64,000 nucleotides of DNA from Streptomyces natalensis ATCC 27448 (lineage in GTDB: Bacteria > Actinomycetota > Actinomycetes > Streptomycetales > Streptomycetaceae): contig NZ_JRKI01000005.1 of assembly GCF_000935125.1 (NCBI RefSeq), positions 1-64,000 of the forward strand, given 5' to 3'. Positions 56,029 through 64,000 of this stretch are shown one piece after another. How positions within the stretch are numbered: the first letter of the stretch is position 1; each line of letters begins with the position of its first letter. Under the pieces are notes generated by a model that searched no databases, was not told the origin of the DNA, and saw only the letters and a program-made list of their open reading frames with translations. The position numbers and the translations under genes are program-made.

Positions 56029-56375
56029 GTACACCCACCGGGTTCGACGAACTGATCCATCCCGCCACCAGGCTGTCGGTGGTCGCGCTGCTCGCCGCCA
56101 CGGAATGGGCCGACTTCGCCTTCATCCGGGACAGCATCTCGCTCAGCGACTCCGCGCTCTCCAAGCAGCTGCACACCTTGGAGGAGGCCGGCTATCTGGA
56201 GATCCGCAAGGAGGGCGGCGGCCGCAAACGCCGCACCAAGGTCCGGCTGACGGAGCGCGGCCGCGGCGCCTTCGAGGGCCATGTGGCGGCCCTCCAGGCG
56301 ATCGTCGAGGGCGCGGGACCGGCCGCGGCCGCGGCGCAGCAACGACACCAGGAACATGCAGAGGCACACCGATGA
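56025..56375 (+). CDS. Winged-helix transcriptional regulator (MarR/ArsR-like)
   Basis: 116 residues. The winged helix starts FDELIHPATRLSVVALLAATEWADFAFIRD, with recognition helix LSDSALSKQLHTLEEAGYLEI and a basic wing KEGGGRKRRTKVRLTERG; a short Ala-rich helix ends it. This is the small one-domain DNA-binding type often found controlling adjacent ABC exporters. It is coupled on both sides by ATGA overlaps. It most probably represses its own operon through the two 19-bp operators at 55395-55446. No Cys/His metal site is seen, so an ArsR metal sensor is unlikely. Confidence 0.88.
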   Translation: MSTPTGFDELIHPATRLSVVALLAATEWADFAFIRDSISLSDSALSKQLHTLEEAGYLEIRKEGGGRKRRTKVRLTERGRGAFEGHVAALQAIVEGAGPAAAAAQQRHQEHAEAHR

Positions 56376-57412
56376 CGAGTACCGCACACCCGCCCCTGGA
56401 GCCCCTGCGGCCGACGGGCCCGGACGACTCCGCCACCACCACAGCGGCCACGCCGACCGCCCCTGACGGCCCGCCCGTCATCCAGGTACGCGACATGCGG
56501 ATGGCCTACGGCGACGTCGCGGTCCTGCACGGCATCGATCTGGACATCCACCGCGGCGAGATCTTCGCCCTGCTCGGCCCCAACGGCGCCGGGAAGACCA
56601 CCACCGTCGAGATCCTCGAAGGTTTCCGGCAGCGCTCCGCCGGTGACGTGCGCGTCCTGGGGACGGATCCGGCCCGCGGCGGCGACGCCTGGCGCGCCCG
56701 GATCGGCCTGGTCCTCCAGTCCTGGCGCGACCACCGGCGCTGGCGGGGCGGGGAGCTGCTGGCCCACTTCGCCACCTACTACCCCGACCCGCGCGACCCG
56801 GACGCGACGCTGGACCTGGTGGGCCTGCGCGACCGGGCCGACCGGCAGGTCGGCCAGCTGTCCGGCGGCCAGCGCCGCCGCCTGGACGTGGCGCTGGCCG
56901 TCATAGGCCGCCCCGAGATGCTCTTCCTGGACGAGCCCACCACCGGCTTCGACCCCGAGGCGCGGCACGACTTCCACCTCATGGTCGAGCGACTGGCCCG
57001 CGAGGAGGGCGTCTCCGTTCTGCTCACCACCCACGATCTGGTGGAGGCCGAGCGGCTGGCCGACCGGATAGCCGTGCTGGTCAGCGGCCGGATCCGGGCC
57101 TACGGCACACCCGTGGAACTGGCCCGGCGGGCCGCCGCCCAGGCCGAGGTCCGCTGGACGGCCGCCGACGGCACGCCCCGCCGCGAGCGCACCGAGGACC
57201 CCTCCCGGCTGGTCTGGGACCTCCACCGGGCGGCCGACGGGCCGATAGCCGACCTGGAGGTCCGCCGGCCGACGCTGGAGGACACCTATCTGCACATGGT
57301 GCACAGCGGGGACGCGGCGGACGCCGCGAGCGATATCAGCAACGAGGACGGAAACGGGGCCGGCGACGGCAACGGGTCCGTGCTCACCAGGGGGAAGAAG
57401 CACGCCGCATGA
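56372..57412 (+). CDS. ABC exporter ATP-binding protein (DrrA-like)
   Basis: 346 residues. A ~35-residue Thr/Pro-rich N-terminus leads to a full nucleotide-binding domain: Walker A LLGPNGAGKTTTVEIL, signature QLSGGQRRRLDVALAV, Walker B MLFLDEPTTGFDPEA, and the H-loop TTHDLVEAERLAD. The C-terminal ~80 residues resemble DrrA-type daunorubicin/lipid exporters. It powers the permease encoded next (4-nt overlap). The export substrate, a drug or lipid-linked compound, is unknown. Confidence 0.94.
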   Translation: MTSTAHPPLEPLRPTGPDDSATTTAATPTAPDGPPVIQVRDMRMAYGDVAVLHGIDLDIHRGEIFALLGPNGAGKTTTVEILEGFRQRSAGDVRVLGTDPARGGDAWRARIGLVLQSWRDHRRWRGGELLAHFATYYPDPRDPDATLDLVGLRDRADRQVGQLSGGQRRRLDVALAVIGRPEMLFLDEPTTGFDPEARHDFHLMVERLAREEGVSVLLTTHDLVEAERLADRIAVLVSGRIRAYGTPVELARRAAAQAEVRWTAADGTPRRERTEDPSRLVWDLHRAADGPIADLEVRRPTLEDTYLHMVHSGDAADAASDISNEDGNGAGDGNGSVLTRGKKHAA

Positions 57413-58356
57413 CCACGAGCGAGACCACGAACCGGACGACCACGCAGACCGCTGCTCGGACCACCACCCGGACCGACGCACAGGCCGGGGCCCGGCCCCG
57501 GGCGGCCGGGCTGCGCCACATGCGCGCCGGGTTCCAGCGGGGTGCCATCGAAGTGCGCCATCTGATGCGCAACCCCAAGGAGATGAGCGGCTTCCTGGGG
57601 AATGTGGTGGTCGCGCTGGTGCTGGCGGGAACCCTCAGCAAAAAGGTGCCCGGCACCCACATCCCGATGGGCCATCTGACGCTGGCGGGCTTCGCCGCGT
57701 ATCTGCTCTTCCAGGTCGGGCTGATCAACCTCCCGCAGGTCCTGGTGACCGAGCGGGAGGAGGGCGCCCTGCTGCGCCTGCGGGCCACCCCCGGCGGCAT
57801 ACCGGCGTATCTGGTGGCCAAGGCGATGGTGATGGTCGCCATGGCGTACGGCACGCTCATCCTGCTGCTGGGGGCCGGTGCCCTGCTGGTGGACGGGCCG
57901 CTGCCGCGGGACGCCGCGGGCTGGCTGACGCTGCTGTGGGTGACCGCGCTGGGGCTGCTGGCCGTCATGCCGCTGGGCGCGGCCATAGGCGCCGTACTGC
58001 CCAATCCGCGCGAGGCGCTGGCGTTCATCATGCTGCCGGCGATGGGGCTGCTGGTCACCTCAGGAGCGGTGTTCCCGTTCTCCTCGCTGCCGGTGGTGGT
58101 CCAGAAGATAGCCGCCGTCTTCCCGCTCAAGTGGATGGCGCAGGGCGTGCGGGCGGCCCTGTTGCCGGACGCCGCGCGGGCCGCGGAACCGGCCGGTTCC
58201 TGGGAGCTGCCGACCATCGCCATGGTGCTGAGCGCCTGGGCCGTCCTCGGCTTCCTCCTCGCGATACCCCTGCTGCGCCGCGCCGCGCGCCGCGAGTCCG
58301 GCTCGCGGCTGACCGAGCGGCACCGTAAGGCGGGGCTGAGCGGGGCGGCGGCGTAA
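57409..58356 (+). CDS. ABC-2 type permease
   Basis: 315 residues. A Thr/Arg-rich cytoplasmic N-terminus (~35) is followed by six TM helices of the ABC-2 family. Helix 2 begins LTLAGFAAYLLFQVGL, the cytoplasmic coupling region is VLVTEREEGALLRLRATPGG, and the later TM pair is LAFIMLPAMGLLVTSGAVFPF. It is the membrane half of the exporter with the upstream ATPase. Last gene of the four-gene operon, followed by a hairpin of the G5/C5 repeat type. Its start overlaps the ATPase stop. Confidence 0.93.
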   Translation: MTTSETTNRTTTQTAARTTTRTDAQAGARPRAAGLRHMRAGFQRGAIEVRHLMRNPKEMSGFLGNVVVALVLAGTLSKKVPGTHIPMGHLTLAGFAAYLLFQVGLINLPQVLVTEREEGALLRLRATPGGIPAYLVAKAMVMVAMAYGTLILLLGAGALLVDGPLPRDAAGWLTLLWVTALGLLAVMPLGAAIGAVLPNPREALAFIMLPAMGLLVTSGAVFPFSSLPVVVQKIAAVFPLKWMAQGVRAALLPDAARAAEPAGSWELPTIAMVLSAWAVLGFLLAIPLLRRAARRESGSRLTERHRKAGLSGAAA

Positions 58357-58373
58357 CGTCCGGGCTGGGGGCA

Positions 58374-58397
58374 CCCCCGCCCAGCGGTGGCTGGGGG
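58374..58397 (+). terminator. Hairpin after the ABC operon
   Basis: CCCCCGCCCA (58374-58383), loop GCGG, TGGCTGGGGG (58388-58397): 8 of 10 Watson-Crick pairs plus one G-T. It lies 17 nt past the permease stop. It belongs to the G5/C5 intergenic repeat family also seen at 34.4 kb. Confidence 0.6.
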
Positions 58398-58492
58398 AGG
58401 GTCGGTGGAGTAATGGCGGAGGCGTCGTGCCGTATCCGTGGGGGCGACGCCATCCGTTGGCGCGACGCCCCGGCCAGTGATGAAGTTGCCTC

Positions 58493-60028
58493 ATGACTGG
58501 TCCCATGGAGGAGCCCACCACGGTTCCCCTCACCGGCCCGCTGCCGGGCCACCGACCCGGCGGGACGTCCGGCCCGCCGGCCGGCCCACTGCCCGGCGGG
58601 ACGCCCAGCCGGATGACTGACCGGATGCCCGGCCCGACGCCCGGCCGGACGCATGGCGCCGAGCCCCGCACGCCTCCCCCCACCCGTCCCGGTCCCGCCC
58701 CCCACGCCCACCCCCGCGACCGCGCCGTCCAAGCGGCCGTTGCACGGGGCCTGGTCGGTCCGGGTGAGCCGGTCGCCGGGTTGCTGGATGTCGACGGGAT
58801 CCGGCGGTCGGCGGCCGAACTCCGGTCCGCCTTCGAGGAGTTCACGGCGCCGGGGACACCGGTTCTGCACGCCTTCGCGGTGAAGGCCGCCTCGCTGGTC
58901 CCCGTGCTGCGACTGCTGGCGCAGGAGGGGCTCGGGTGCGAGGTGGCCAGCCCCGGGGAGCTGGCGCTGGCCCGGGCCGCGCGGGTGCCGACCCGTCGTA
59001 CGGTGCTGGATTCGCCCGCCAAAACCCTGGCCGAACTGCGCGAGGCCCTGGCGCTCGGCATCGCGGTCAACGCCGACAACCCCGAGGAACTGTCCCGTAT
59101 CGACGGCCTGATGGCCTCCGCACCGTCCACCGCGCCGATCGGGCTGCGGGTCAATCCGCAGATCGGCGGCGGCAGCATCGGCGCGATGAGCACCGCCACC
59201 GACACCTCCAAATTCGGTGTGGGGCTCCGCGACGAGGGCGCCCGCGCCTGGGTCGTACGGTCCTGCCTCGACCGCCCGTGGCTGACCCGGCTGCACGCCC
59301 ATGTCGGTTCCCAGGGCATGTCACTGAAGCTGATGGCCGCGGGGGTGTCGGACCTGTACCACCTGGCCGAGGAGATCAACGAGCAGGCCGGACGGCGGCA
59401 GATCGACACCCTCGACATCGGCGGCGGCCTGCCGGTCAACTTCGCCTCGGACGCCGTGACCCCGACCTTCCGCGACTACGCCGCGCTGCTCCGTTCGACC
59501 GTGCCGAGGCTGATGTCGGGACGCTACGGGCTGGTCACCGAGTTCGGGCGGTCGCTGCTGGCCAAGCACGGCACGATCGTCGCCCGTGTCGAGTACGCGA
59601 AGTCGGCGGGCGGGCGGCCCATCGCGGTCACCCATGCCGGCGCCCAGGTCGCCACCCGTACGGTCTTCGCGCCCGACTCCTGGCCGGTCCGGGTCGCCGC
59701 GTACGACGCGCACGGCCTGCCCAAGACCGGCGCGCCCGTCGCCCAGGACGTCGCGGGTCCGTGCTGCTTCGCGGGCGATCTGGTCGCCGAGAACCGCCCG
59801 CTCCCGCTCCTCGGGTCCGGCGACCATGTCGCCCTCCTGGACACCGGCGCCTACTATTTCTCCACCCACTTCGCGTACAACTCACTGCCCCGGCCCGGCA
59901 TTCACGGCTACGTCGCCGCCCCCGACGGCACCGTCCGCTTCGCGACCGTACGCGCCCCGCAGACCCTGGCCGAACTCACAGCGGAAAGCGGCGGGGACGC
60001 CCCGGACGCGCTCCGCGGGCTGACCTAA
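58493..60028 (+). CDS. PLP-dependent fold-III decarboxylase (LysA/Y4yA-like)
   Basis: 511 residues. Residues 1-75 are Pro/Gly-rich and built on imperfect CCCGGC-type DNA repeats. The barrel domain begins near 90 (VAGLLDVDGIRR), with the PLP lysine K131 in HAFAVKAASL, then HAHVGSQG, LDIGGGLPVNF and a C-terminal beta domain with VAGPCCFAGDLVAENR and YYFSTHFAYNSLP. This is the diaminopimelate/ornithine decarboxylase superfamily, closest in style to the Y4yA-like group that makes unusual amines or acts in natural-product pathways. The start is uncertain; ATG 58505 or later is possible. No obvious pathway partners. Confidence 0.85.
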   Translation: MTGPMEEPTTVPLTGPLPGHRPGGTSGPPAGPLPGGTPSRMTDRMPGPTPGRTHGAEPRTPPPTRPGPAPHAHPRDRAVQAAVARGLVGPGEPVAGLLDVDGIRRSAAELRSAFEEFTAPGTPVLHAFAVKAASLVPVLRLLAQEGLGCEVASPGELALARAARVPTRRTVLDSPAKTLAELREALALGIAVNADNPEELSRIDGLMASAPSTAPIGLRVNPQIGGGSIGAMSTATDTSKFGVGLRDEGARAWVVRSCLDRPWLTRLHAHVGSQGMSLKLMAAGVSDLYHLAEEINEQAGRRQIDTLDIGGGLPVNFASDAVTPTFRDYAALLRSTVPRLMSGRYGLVTEFGRSLLAKHGTIVARVEYAKSAGGRPIAVTHAGAQVATRTVFAPDSWPVRVAAYDAHGLPKTGAPVAQDVAGPCCFAGDLVAENRPLPLLGSGDHVALLDTGAYYFSTHFAYNSLPRPGIHGYVAAPDGTVRFATVRAPQTLAELTAESGGDAPDALRGLT

Positions 60029-60079
60029 CCACCGCCGTACGGCCCCGGCCCCTCCCCCTCGCTCCTCACTGCTCACCCC

Positions 60080-61033
60080 TCACTCCACGAACAGCCCCCT
60101 CGCCGCCGCGTTCGTGTCGAACTCCTCCAGGCGGGCCTGGGCGTCCGGGAGGGCGTCGCACATGGCCTCCAGGAGGACGCGGCCCAGCAGCATCGGGGCG
60201 CAGGCGGTGTCGAAGGCGAGGCCGGTGCCGACGGGGGCGGGGAGGAGGAGGTCGGTGGGGTGGGCCACGGGGGCGAAGGCGCTGTCGGCGACGGTGACGA
60301 GGGTCAGGCCGGCGTCGCGGGCGGTGGCGAGGGCGTCGACGACCTCGCGGGGGTGGCGGGGCAGGGCGAAGCAGAGCAGGGCGGTGGCGCCGGCGCGGAC
60401 GGCGGCGTCGATGCGGTCGGTGAGCATGGTGCCGCCCTCGTCCAGGAGCCGGACGTCGGGGTGGACCTTGCGGGCGAAGTAGCTGAAACCGGCGGCCTGG
60501 GCCGAGGCGGCGCGCAGGCCGAGGACGGGCAGCGGCCGGGAGGCGGCCAGGACGCGGCCGGCCTCGATCACCGGGGAGGGGTCGGCGAGCGCGGCGGCCA
60601 GATGGCGCAGATTGTCGATCTCGGCCTGGACGGCCTGCTGGTACTCGTTGTACGCGTCGCTGCCCCCGGGTGTACCGGTGGGCGCGACCTCGCGGAGGTG
60701 GCGGCGGAGCGCCGGGTAGCCGTCGAAGCCGAGGGCGACGGCGAAGCGGGTGACGGAGGGCTGGCTGACACCGGCCAGTTCGGCCAGTTCCACGCTGGAG
60801 AGGAAGGGCGCATCGGCGGCCTGGCGCACCATGCAGTGCGCGATCCGGCGCTGGGTGGGCGTCAGCCGGTGCCCCTCGAAGAGCTTCTGGAGGCGGGCGG
60901 CGGCGCCGGTGTCGGCCGCGCCGGTGCCCGGCTCCAGGTCCGAGCCCGCATCCCTGCCCGCGGCGGTACCGGTACCGGTGTCCGTACGCGCGCCCTGGGC
61001 CGCGCCGCCGCCGTTGTCCCGGTCCCCGCTCAT
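60080..61033 (-). CDS. RpiR/MurR family transcriptional regulator
   Basis: 317 residues. A ~50-residue Gly/Thr-rich start precedes an HTH_6 domain (LTPTQRRIAHCMVRQAADAPFLSSVELAELAGVSQPSVTRFAVALGFDGYPALR in register). A SIS sugar-isomerase-like effector domain follows (VIEAGRVLAASRPLPVLGLRAAS, ATALLCFALPRHPREVVDAL, LVTVADSAFAPVAHP). Such proteins sense phosphosugars, or in some actinobacteria control amino-acid lyase genes. The ATG at 61033 lies downstream of a lyase remnant in the same frame; the frame stays open through the remnant, so a longer fusion product cannot be excluded. Confidence 0.88.
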   Translation of the reverse strand: MSGDRDNGGGAAQGARTDTGTGTAAGRDAGSDLEPGTGAADTGAAARLQKLFEGHRLTPTQRRIAHCMVRQAADAPFLSSVELAELAGVSQPSVTRFAVALGFDGYPALRRHLREVAPTGTPGGSDAYNEYQQAVQAEIDNLRHLAAALADPSPVIEAGRVLAASRPLPVLGLRAASAQAAGFSYFARKVHPDVRLLDEGGTMLTDRIDAAVRAGATALLCFALPRHPREVVDALATARDAGLTLVTVADSAFAPVAHPTDLLLPAPVGTGLAFDTACAPMLLGRVLLEAMCDALPDAQARLEEFDTNAAARGLFVE

Positions 61034-61158
61034 TGCCCTCTGCTTCCCGGCCCGGAGGGGGCCTTGTGCTCGTGCTCGTGCCGTGTGTCCCGGTGCCGCG
61101 CCGCCGTACCGTCCCGCAGTGCCGACTGACGGTACCGGCCGCCCGACGGTAGGTAACC

Positions 61159-61435
61159 TCTGGGCGGGCAGCCGGTCGCCGATCGCCCCGGCGTGGCTGC
61201 GCAGCAGGCGCAGCCCGTGGGCGGCGTCGTCGGGCCCGACGACGCCGCCCACGGGCTGGTTGGCGCCGACGCCGGTGCTGCGCCCGTGGACCCGGCCGGT
61301 GGCGGCGAGGCGGCGGGGGGTCTCCCAGGATTCCGCGGCCCGTGCGAGGGCTTTGCGGTCGGGGGGCTCGGGGTGGGCGGTGCGGTCCGCGAGGGCGGCG
61401 ATATCGGCGGTGCGCAGGCCGGCGCCGTCGAGGTG
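61159..61435 (-). pseudogene. Remnant of a histidine ammonia-lyase (aromatic amino-acid lyase) family gene
   Basis: On the minus strand about 92 codons translate as an HAL/PAL-family N-terminus. They start HLDGAGLRTADIAALADRT, pass through ARAAESWETPRRLAATGRV, the Tyr-loop-like HGRSTGVGANQ, and HGLRLLRSHAGAIGDRLP. The homology then stops and the frame runs on into noncoding-like sequence and the RpiR gene. The remaining ~400 residues, including the Ala-Ser-Gly MIO cofactor triad, are absent. Just upstream, VLDNGRG occurs in another frame, hinting at a frameshift near 61436. It contains a rare TTA codon near its end and a 48-bp perfect palindrome. Confidence 0.68.
61211..61258. repeat. Perfect 48-bp palindrome with no spacer
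   Basis: Positions 61211-61234 are the exact reverse complement of 61235-61258, centred on GGGCCC. Symmetry ends abruptly at both sides. It lies within the lyase remnant. The 570-bp stretch 61034-61603 otherwise holds only the remnant and a short TGCAT/ATGCA repeat at 61556-61571. Confidence 0.95.
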
Positions 61436-61603
61436 ACGGGCCGGGTGGCTCCTCGGCCGTTGTCCAGCACCTGCGCTCCACCTCGCTCCGTACGGTGAGC
61501 GGGCGGGCGGCGCGGCGGCCGTCCACCCCTACCGCTATTCAATCACCTATGAGTGTGCATGACCTTATGCAGGACCGGCAACGAGAAATACGGGCGCCCG
61601 CAC

Positions 61604-62677
61604 TCAGCCGGCGGCGGGCCGCTCCCCCGGCCGCACCCCGGACCGCTCCCCGGACGACGCGGGTACGTCCGTCCACCGCGGCGGCAGCCCGAACAGCGGG
61701 AACAGCCGCTCCGTGTCCAGGAACGAATTCAGGCCGGTGATCCGCCCGTCCGCCGTGTCGATCACCTGGATCGCCCAGGGCCTGCCGTCCGCCCGGTACT
61801 GCCCGAAAGCGGGCCGCCCGTTGGCCGTCAGCGGCACCAGATGCGATCCCTCGCAGCCGCAGCCGGGGCCGCGCATCCACCGCACGATGTCCTCGCGGCC
61901 GCGCAGCCACAGTGCGTACGGCGGCATCGACAGCGTCGAGTCCTCGTGCAGCAGGGCCGTCAGCGCCGCCATGTCGAAGCGCTCGAAGGCGTCCACATAC
62001 CGCTCCAGCAGCGCCTGCTGTGCCTCGTCCAACGGCGGCGCAACGGCCGCCTCCCGGCCCTCGCCCCGGCCCCCGTGGCCCTGGTCCGCGGCGAGCGTCG
62101 CCCGCGCCCGCTGCAAGGCGCTGTTGACCGCCGCCACGGAACTGCCCAACAGCTCCGCCACCTCGCTCGCCGACCAGCTCAGCACCTCCCGCAGGATCAG
62201 CACCGCCCGCTGCCGGGGCGCCAGCCGCTGCAACGCGGAGACGAAGGCGAGCCGGACCGACTCCCGTGCCACCGCCGCCTCCGCGGGATCCGCGGTCTCC
62301 GCCAGCACCCGCGCGTCCGGCACCGGCCCGATCCAGGTGGCCTCGGGCAGCCCGTTGCCCACCGGGGTGTCCACGCTCGACGGCGAGGCGAGATCCATCG
62401 GCCGTGCCCGCCGCCCGCTCCCCTTGAGCAGATCCAGACAGACGTTGGTGGCGATCCGGTAGAGCCACGACCGCAGCGAGGACCGCCCCTCGAACCGCTG
62501 ATAGCTGCGCCAGGCCCGCACCATGGTCTCCTGCACGGCGTCCTCGGCCTCGAACGCGGACCCCAGCATGCGGTAGCAGTACCCGGTCAGCTCGGTACGG
62601 TACGCCTCCAGCCGGTCCGCCAACTCCCCTGGCGCGCCGCCCTGTCGGGCCTCATCGCGCACTGCGACTTCACTCAT
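61604..62677 (-). CDS. ECF sigma factor with C-terminal SnoaL-like domain (TIGR02960/SigX5 type)
   Basis: 357 residues. Sigma region 2 ([37 protein letters not shown] in register) and region 4 ([44 protein letters not shown]) are joined by a ~60-residue linker. A SnoaL/NTF2-like domain ([31 protein letters not shown], ~235-345) follows. In this ECF class the fused domain replaces a separate anti-sigma factor in modulating activity. No anti-sigma gene is adjacent. The ATG at 62677 gives the normal N-terminus; the upstream frame is low-complexity. Confidence 0.92.
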   Translation of the reverse strand: MSEVAVRDEARQGGAPGELADRLEAYRTELTGYCYRMLGSAFEAEDAVQETMVRAWRSYQRFEGRSSLRSWLYRIATNVCLDLLKGSGRRARPMDLASPSSVDTPVGNGLPEATWIGPVPDARVLAETADPAEAAVARESVRLAFVSALQRLAPRQRAVLILREVLSWSASEVAELLGSSVAAVNSALQRARATLAADQGHGGRGEGREAAVAPPLDEAQQALLERYVDAFERFDMAALTALLHEDSTLSMPPYALWLRGREDIVRWMRGPGCGCEGSHLVPLTANGRPAFGQYRADGRPWAIQVIDTADGRITGLNSFLDTERLFPLFGLPPRWTDVPASSGERSGVRPGERPAAG

Positions 62678-62760
62678 CGAGGTCCGCCGTTCCTCCCTCG
62701 GCCGACCACCGGCCCGCGTCCGCCGACCGTACCAACGGCCGCCGGGAGAAGGGAGAGATG

Positions 62761-62818
62761 TTGCGGGGACCGCCACACCCCGGCCGAGCCGGGGGCGGGA
62801 CGACGGCGGTCCCCGCAA
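62761..62818. repeat. Nested inverted repeat upstream of the ECF sigma gene
   Basis: The outer arms TTGCGGGGACCGCC (62761-62774) and its exact complement (62805-62818) enclose an inner 7-bp stem (62778-62784 / 62788-62794, loop CGA). It starts 84 bp from the sigma start and could fold as a long hairpin in its 5' leader or be an operator. The rest of the 390-bp gap 62678-63067 is unassigned, apart from the stem-loop at 63004. Confidence 0.65.
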
Positions 62819-63003
62819 GGGACGCGGGCCGGGTCAGGGCCGGGCGTCGCGTCCTGGCGATCGTGGAGGTCCGGGAGCCGCTCCGGAGGTCCTTATCGCC
62901 TCGGTCATCAATGTGCCTGACGCGTGTTAAGTCCGTGCTGCGAACGCGTGACGCATACGTACACCTTGCGATTCCGTCCCGTTCCCTGACGGTCGCTTAA
63001 CAA

Positions 63004-63024
63004 CCGTACGTCCCACCCGTACGG
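63004..63024 (-). terminator. Stem-loop after cystathionine beta-synthase
   Basis: CCGTACG and CGTACGG flank a 7-nt loop, 44 nt past the stop on the minus strand, and the transcript continues into TTGTTAAG. It is a plausible weak terminator. Confidence 0.45.
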
Positions 63025-63067
63025 CGACGGCGAGGTGCGCCGCCCCGCACGGGTGCACGGCCCGGCG

Positions 63068-64000
63068 CTACTTGGCCACGCCGCGCGCCAGATAGGCGAG
63101 CAGGTCCTGCCGGCTCACCACGCCCTTCGGCTTGCCCTCGACCAGGACGATCGCCGCATCCGCGTTCTCCAGGACGGCCATCAGATCGGCGACCGCCTCC
63201 CCGGAGCCGACCTGCGGCAGCGGCGGGCACATGTGCTTCTCCAGCGGGTCGGAGAGCGAGGCGCGCTGGGTGAACAGCGCGTCGAGCAGCTCGCGCTCCA
63301 CCACCGAGCCGATGACCTCGGCGGCCATCACGTCCGGGTGGCCGGCGCCCGGCTTGACGATCGGCATCTGGGAGACGCCGTACTCGCGCAGCACCTCGAT
63401 CGCCTCGCCGACGGTCTCCTCGGGGTGCATGTGCACCAGCGAGGGCAGCGCACCCTCCTTGTGCTCCAGCACCTCGCCGACCCGGGCCGCGGTGCCGCTC
63501 TCCTCCAGGAAGCCGTAGTCGGCCATCCACTCGTCGTTGAAGATCTTGGAGAGATAGCCGCGGCCGCTGTCCGGGAGGAGGACGACCACGACATCGTCCG
63601 GGCCCAGGCGCGAGGCGACCTCTAGACCGGCCACCACGGCCATCCCGCAGGAGCCTCCGACCAGCAGGCCCTCCTCCTTGGCCAGGCGCCGGGTCATTTG
63701 GAAGGCGTCCTTGTCGGAGACCGCGACGATCTCGTCCGCGACCGTACGGTCGTAGGCGGTGGGCCAGAAGTCCTCGCCGACGCCCTCGATCAGATACGGG
63801 CGCCCGGAACCGCCGCTGTAGACAGAGCCCTCCGGGTCGGCGCCGATGACCTTGACGCGGCCCTCACTGGCGTCCTTCAGATAGCGGCCGGTGCCGCTGA
63901 TCGTGCCGCCGGTGCCGACGCCCGCCACGAAGTGGGTGATCCGCCCGTCGGTCTGCGCCCACAGCTCGGGACCGGTGGTCTCGTAGTGCGAGCGCGGGTT
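63068..64000 (-). CDS. Cystathionine beta-synthase (partial, runs off right edge)
   Basis: The C-terminal 310 residues are visible; the N-terminus, including the PLP lysine, is outside. The PLP-phosphate loop GTGGTISGTGRYL and the later GLLVGGSCGMAVVAG are those of fold-II cysteine/cystathionine synthases. Two CBS domains follow (SLVHMHPEETVGEAIEVLREYGVSQMP and a second from HMCPPLPQV to GVVSRQDLLAYLARG), as in true cystathionine beta-synthases rather than CysK/CysM. It condenses homocysteine with serine in reverse transsulfuration, a cysteine-supply route. The CBS pair may bind adenosyl ligands. Confidence 0.93.
   Translation of the reverse strand, partial: NPRSHYETTGPELWAQTDGRITHFVAGVGTGGTISGTGRYLKDASEGRVKVIGADPEGSVYSGGSGRPYLIEGVGEDFWPTAYDRTVADEIVAVSDKDAFQMTRRLAKEEGLLVGGSCGMAVVAGLEVASRLGPDDVVVVLLPDSGRGYLSKIFNDEWMADYGFLEESGTAARVGEVLEHKEGALPSLVHMHPEETVGEAIEVLREYGVSQMPIVKPGAGHPDVMAAEVIGSVVERELLDALFTQRASLSDPLEKHMCPPLPQVGSGEAVADLMAVLENADAAIVLVEGKPKGVVSRQDLLAYLARGVAK

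Noticed and set aside
62911..63000. A 29-codon ORF with lower GC between the ECF sigma gene and cystathionine beta-synthase
   Set aside because: No ribosome site, no promoter I can defend and no Cys or other codon run to suggest a leader peptide; the neighbouring genes point the other way.

Overview
The window is a piece of a Streptomyces chromosome. Base composition is very GC-rich with G/C at almost every third codon position. GTG starts and ATGA/GTGA gene overlaps are common. Several families are diagnostic: a WhiB regulator, an F420 pathway fusion gene (fbiB), five LytR-CpsA-Psr (LCP) proteins, HTH/DUF397/ATPase loci, a SigB-type sigma factor with its partners, and sortase substrates. From memory, the order whiB - fbiA/fbiB - LCP genes - purE/purK - sigI - hut - cystathionine beta-synthase follows the S. 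coelicolor SCO3033-SCO3077 core region. I see no rRNA, tRNA, CRISPR, IS element or prophage, so this is core chromosome rather than an island.

Layout. 1-9.7 kb: a giant membrane glycosyltransferase (cut by the left edge), whiB, a cysteine-dioxygenase-like cupin preceded by a tiny ORF with six Cys codons in nine, coenzyme F420 genes fbiA/fbiB, an AlkA-like glycosylase and a sugar nucleotidyltransferase. 9.9-26.4 kb: a cell-envelope block with a PGRP amidase, five LCP glycopolymer ligases, a family 2 glycosyltransferase, a lipoprotein, a VanZ protein, and a P450/hydrolase pair. 26.3-32.9 kb: a whiJ-like regulatory locus, MerR/SDR, acyl-CoA dehydrogenase, UDP-glucose dehydrogenase and a VOC protein. 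32.9-42.7 kb: two M19 dipeptidase paralogues (one lacking every metal ligand), purE/purK, an I42-inhibitor-like protein, GtrA, a two-component system and a POT peptide transporter.

42.7-49.6 kb: four co-directional surface-protein genes, two of them sortase substrates that share a repeated domain, then anti-sigma factor, anti-anti-sigma factor and SigI-type sigma factor. 49.8-55.3 kb: a compact histidine-utilisation operon hutU - M20 amidohydrolase - hutF - hutI. 55.4-58.4 kb: a four-gene ABC exporter operon with its own winged-helix regulator, behind a pair of near-identical 19-bp operators. 58.5-64 kb: a PLP decarboxylase, an RpiR regulator, the remnant of a histidine-ammonia-lyase-family gene that contains a perfect 48-bp palindrome, an ECF sigma factor, and cystathionine beta-synthase (cut by the right edge).

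The most interesting signals are the poly-cysteine leader ORF (4481-4582), the metal-site-less dipeptidase (32922-34133), the lyase remnant with its 48-bp palindrome (61159-61435), the duplicated operators over a promoter (55395-55446), and the surface-protein domain family at 42.7-47.2 kb. All family assignments come from reading the translated sequence; no database search was possible.
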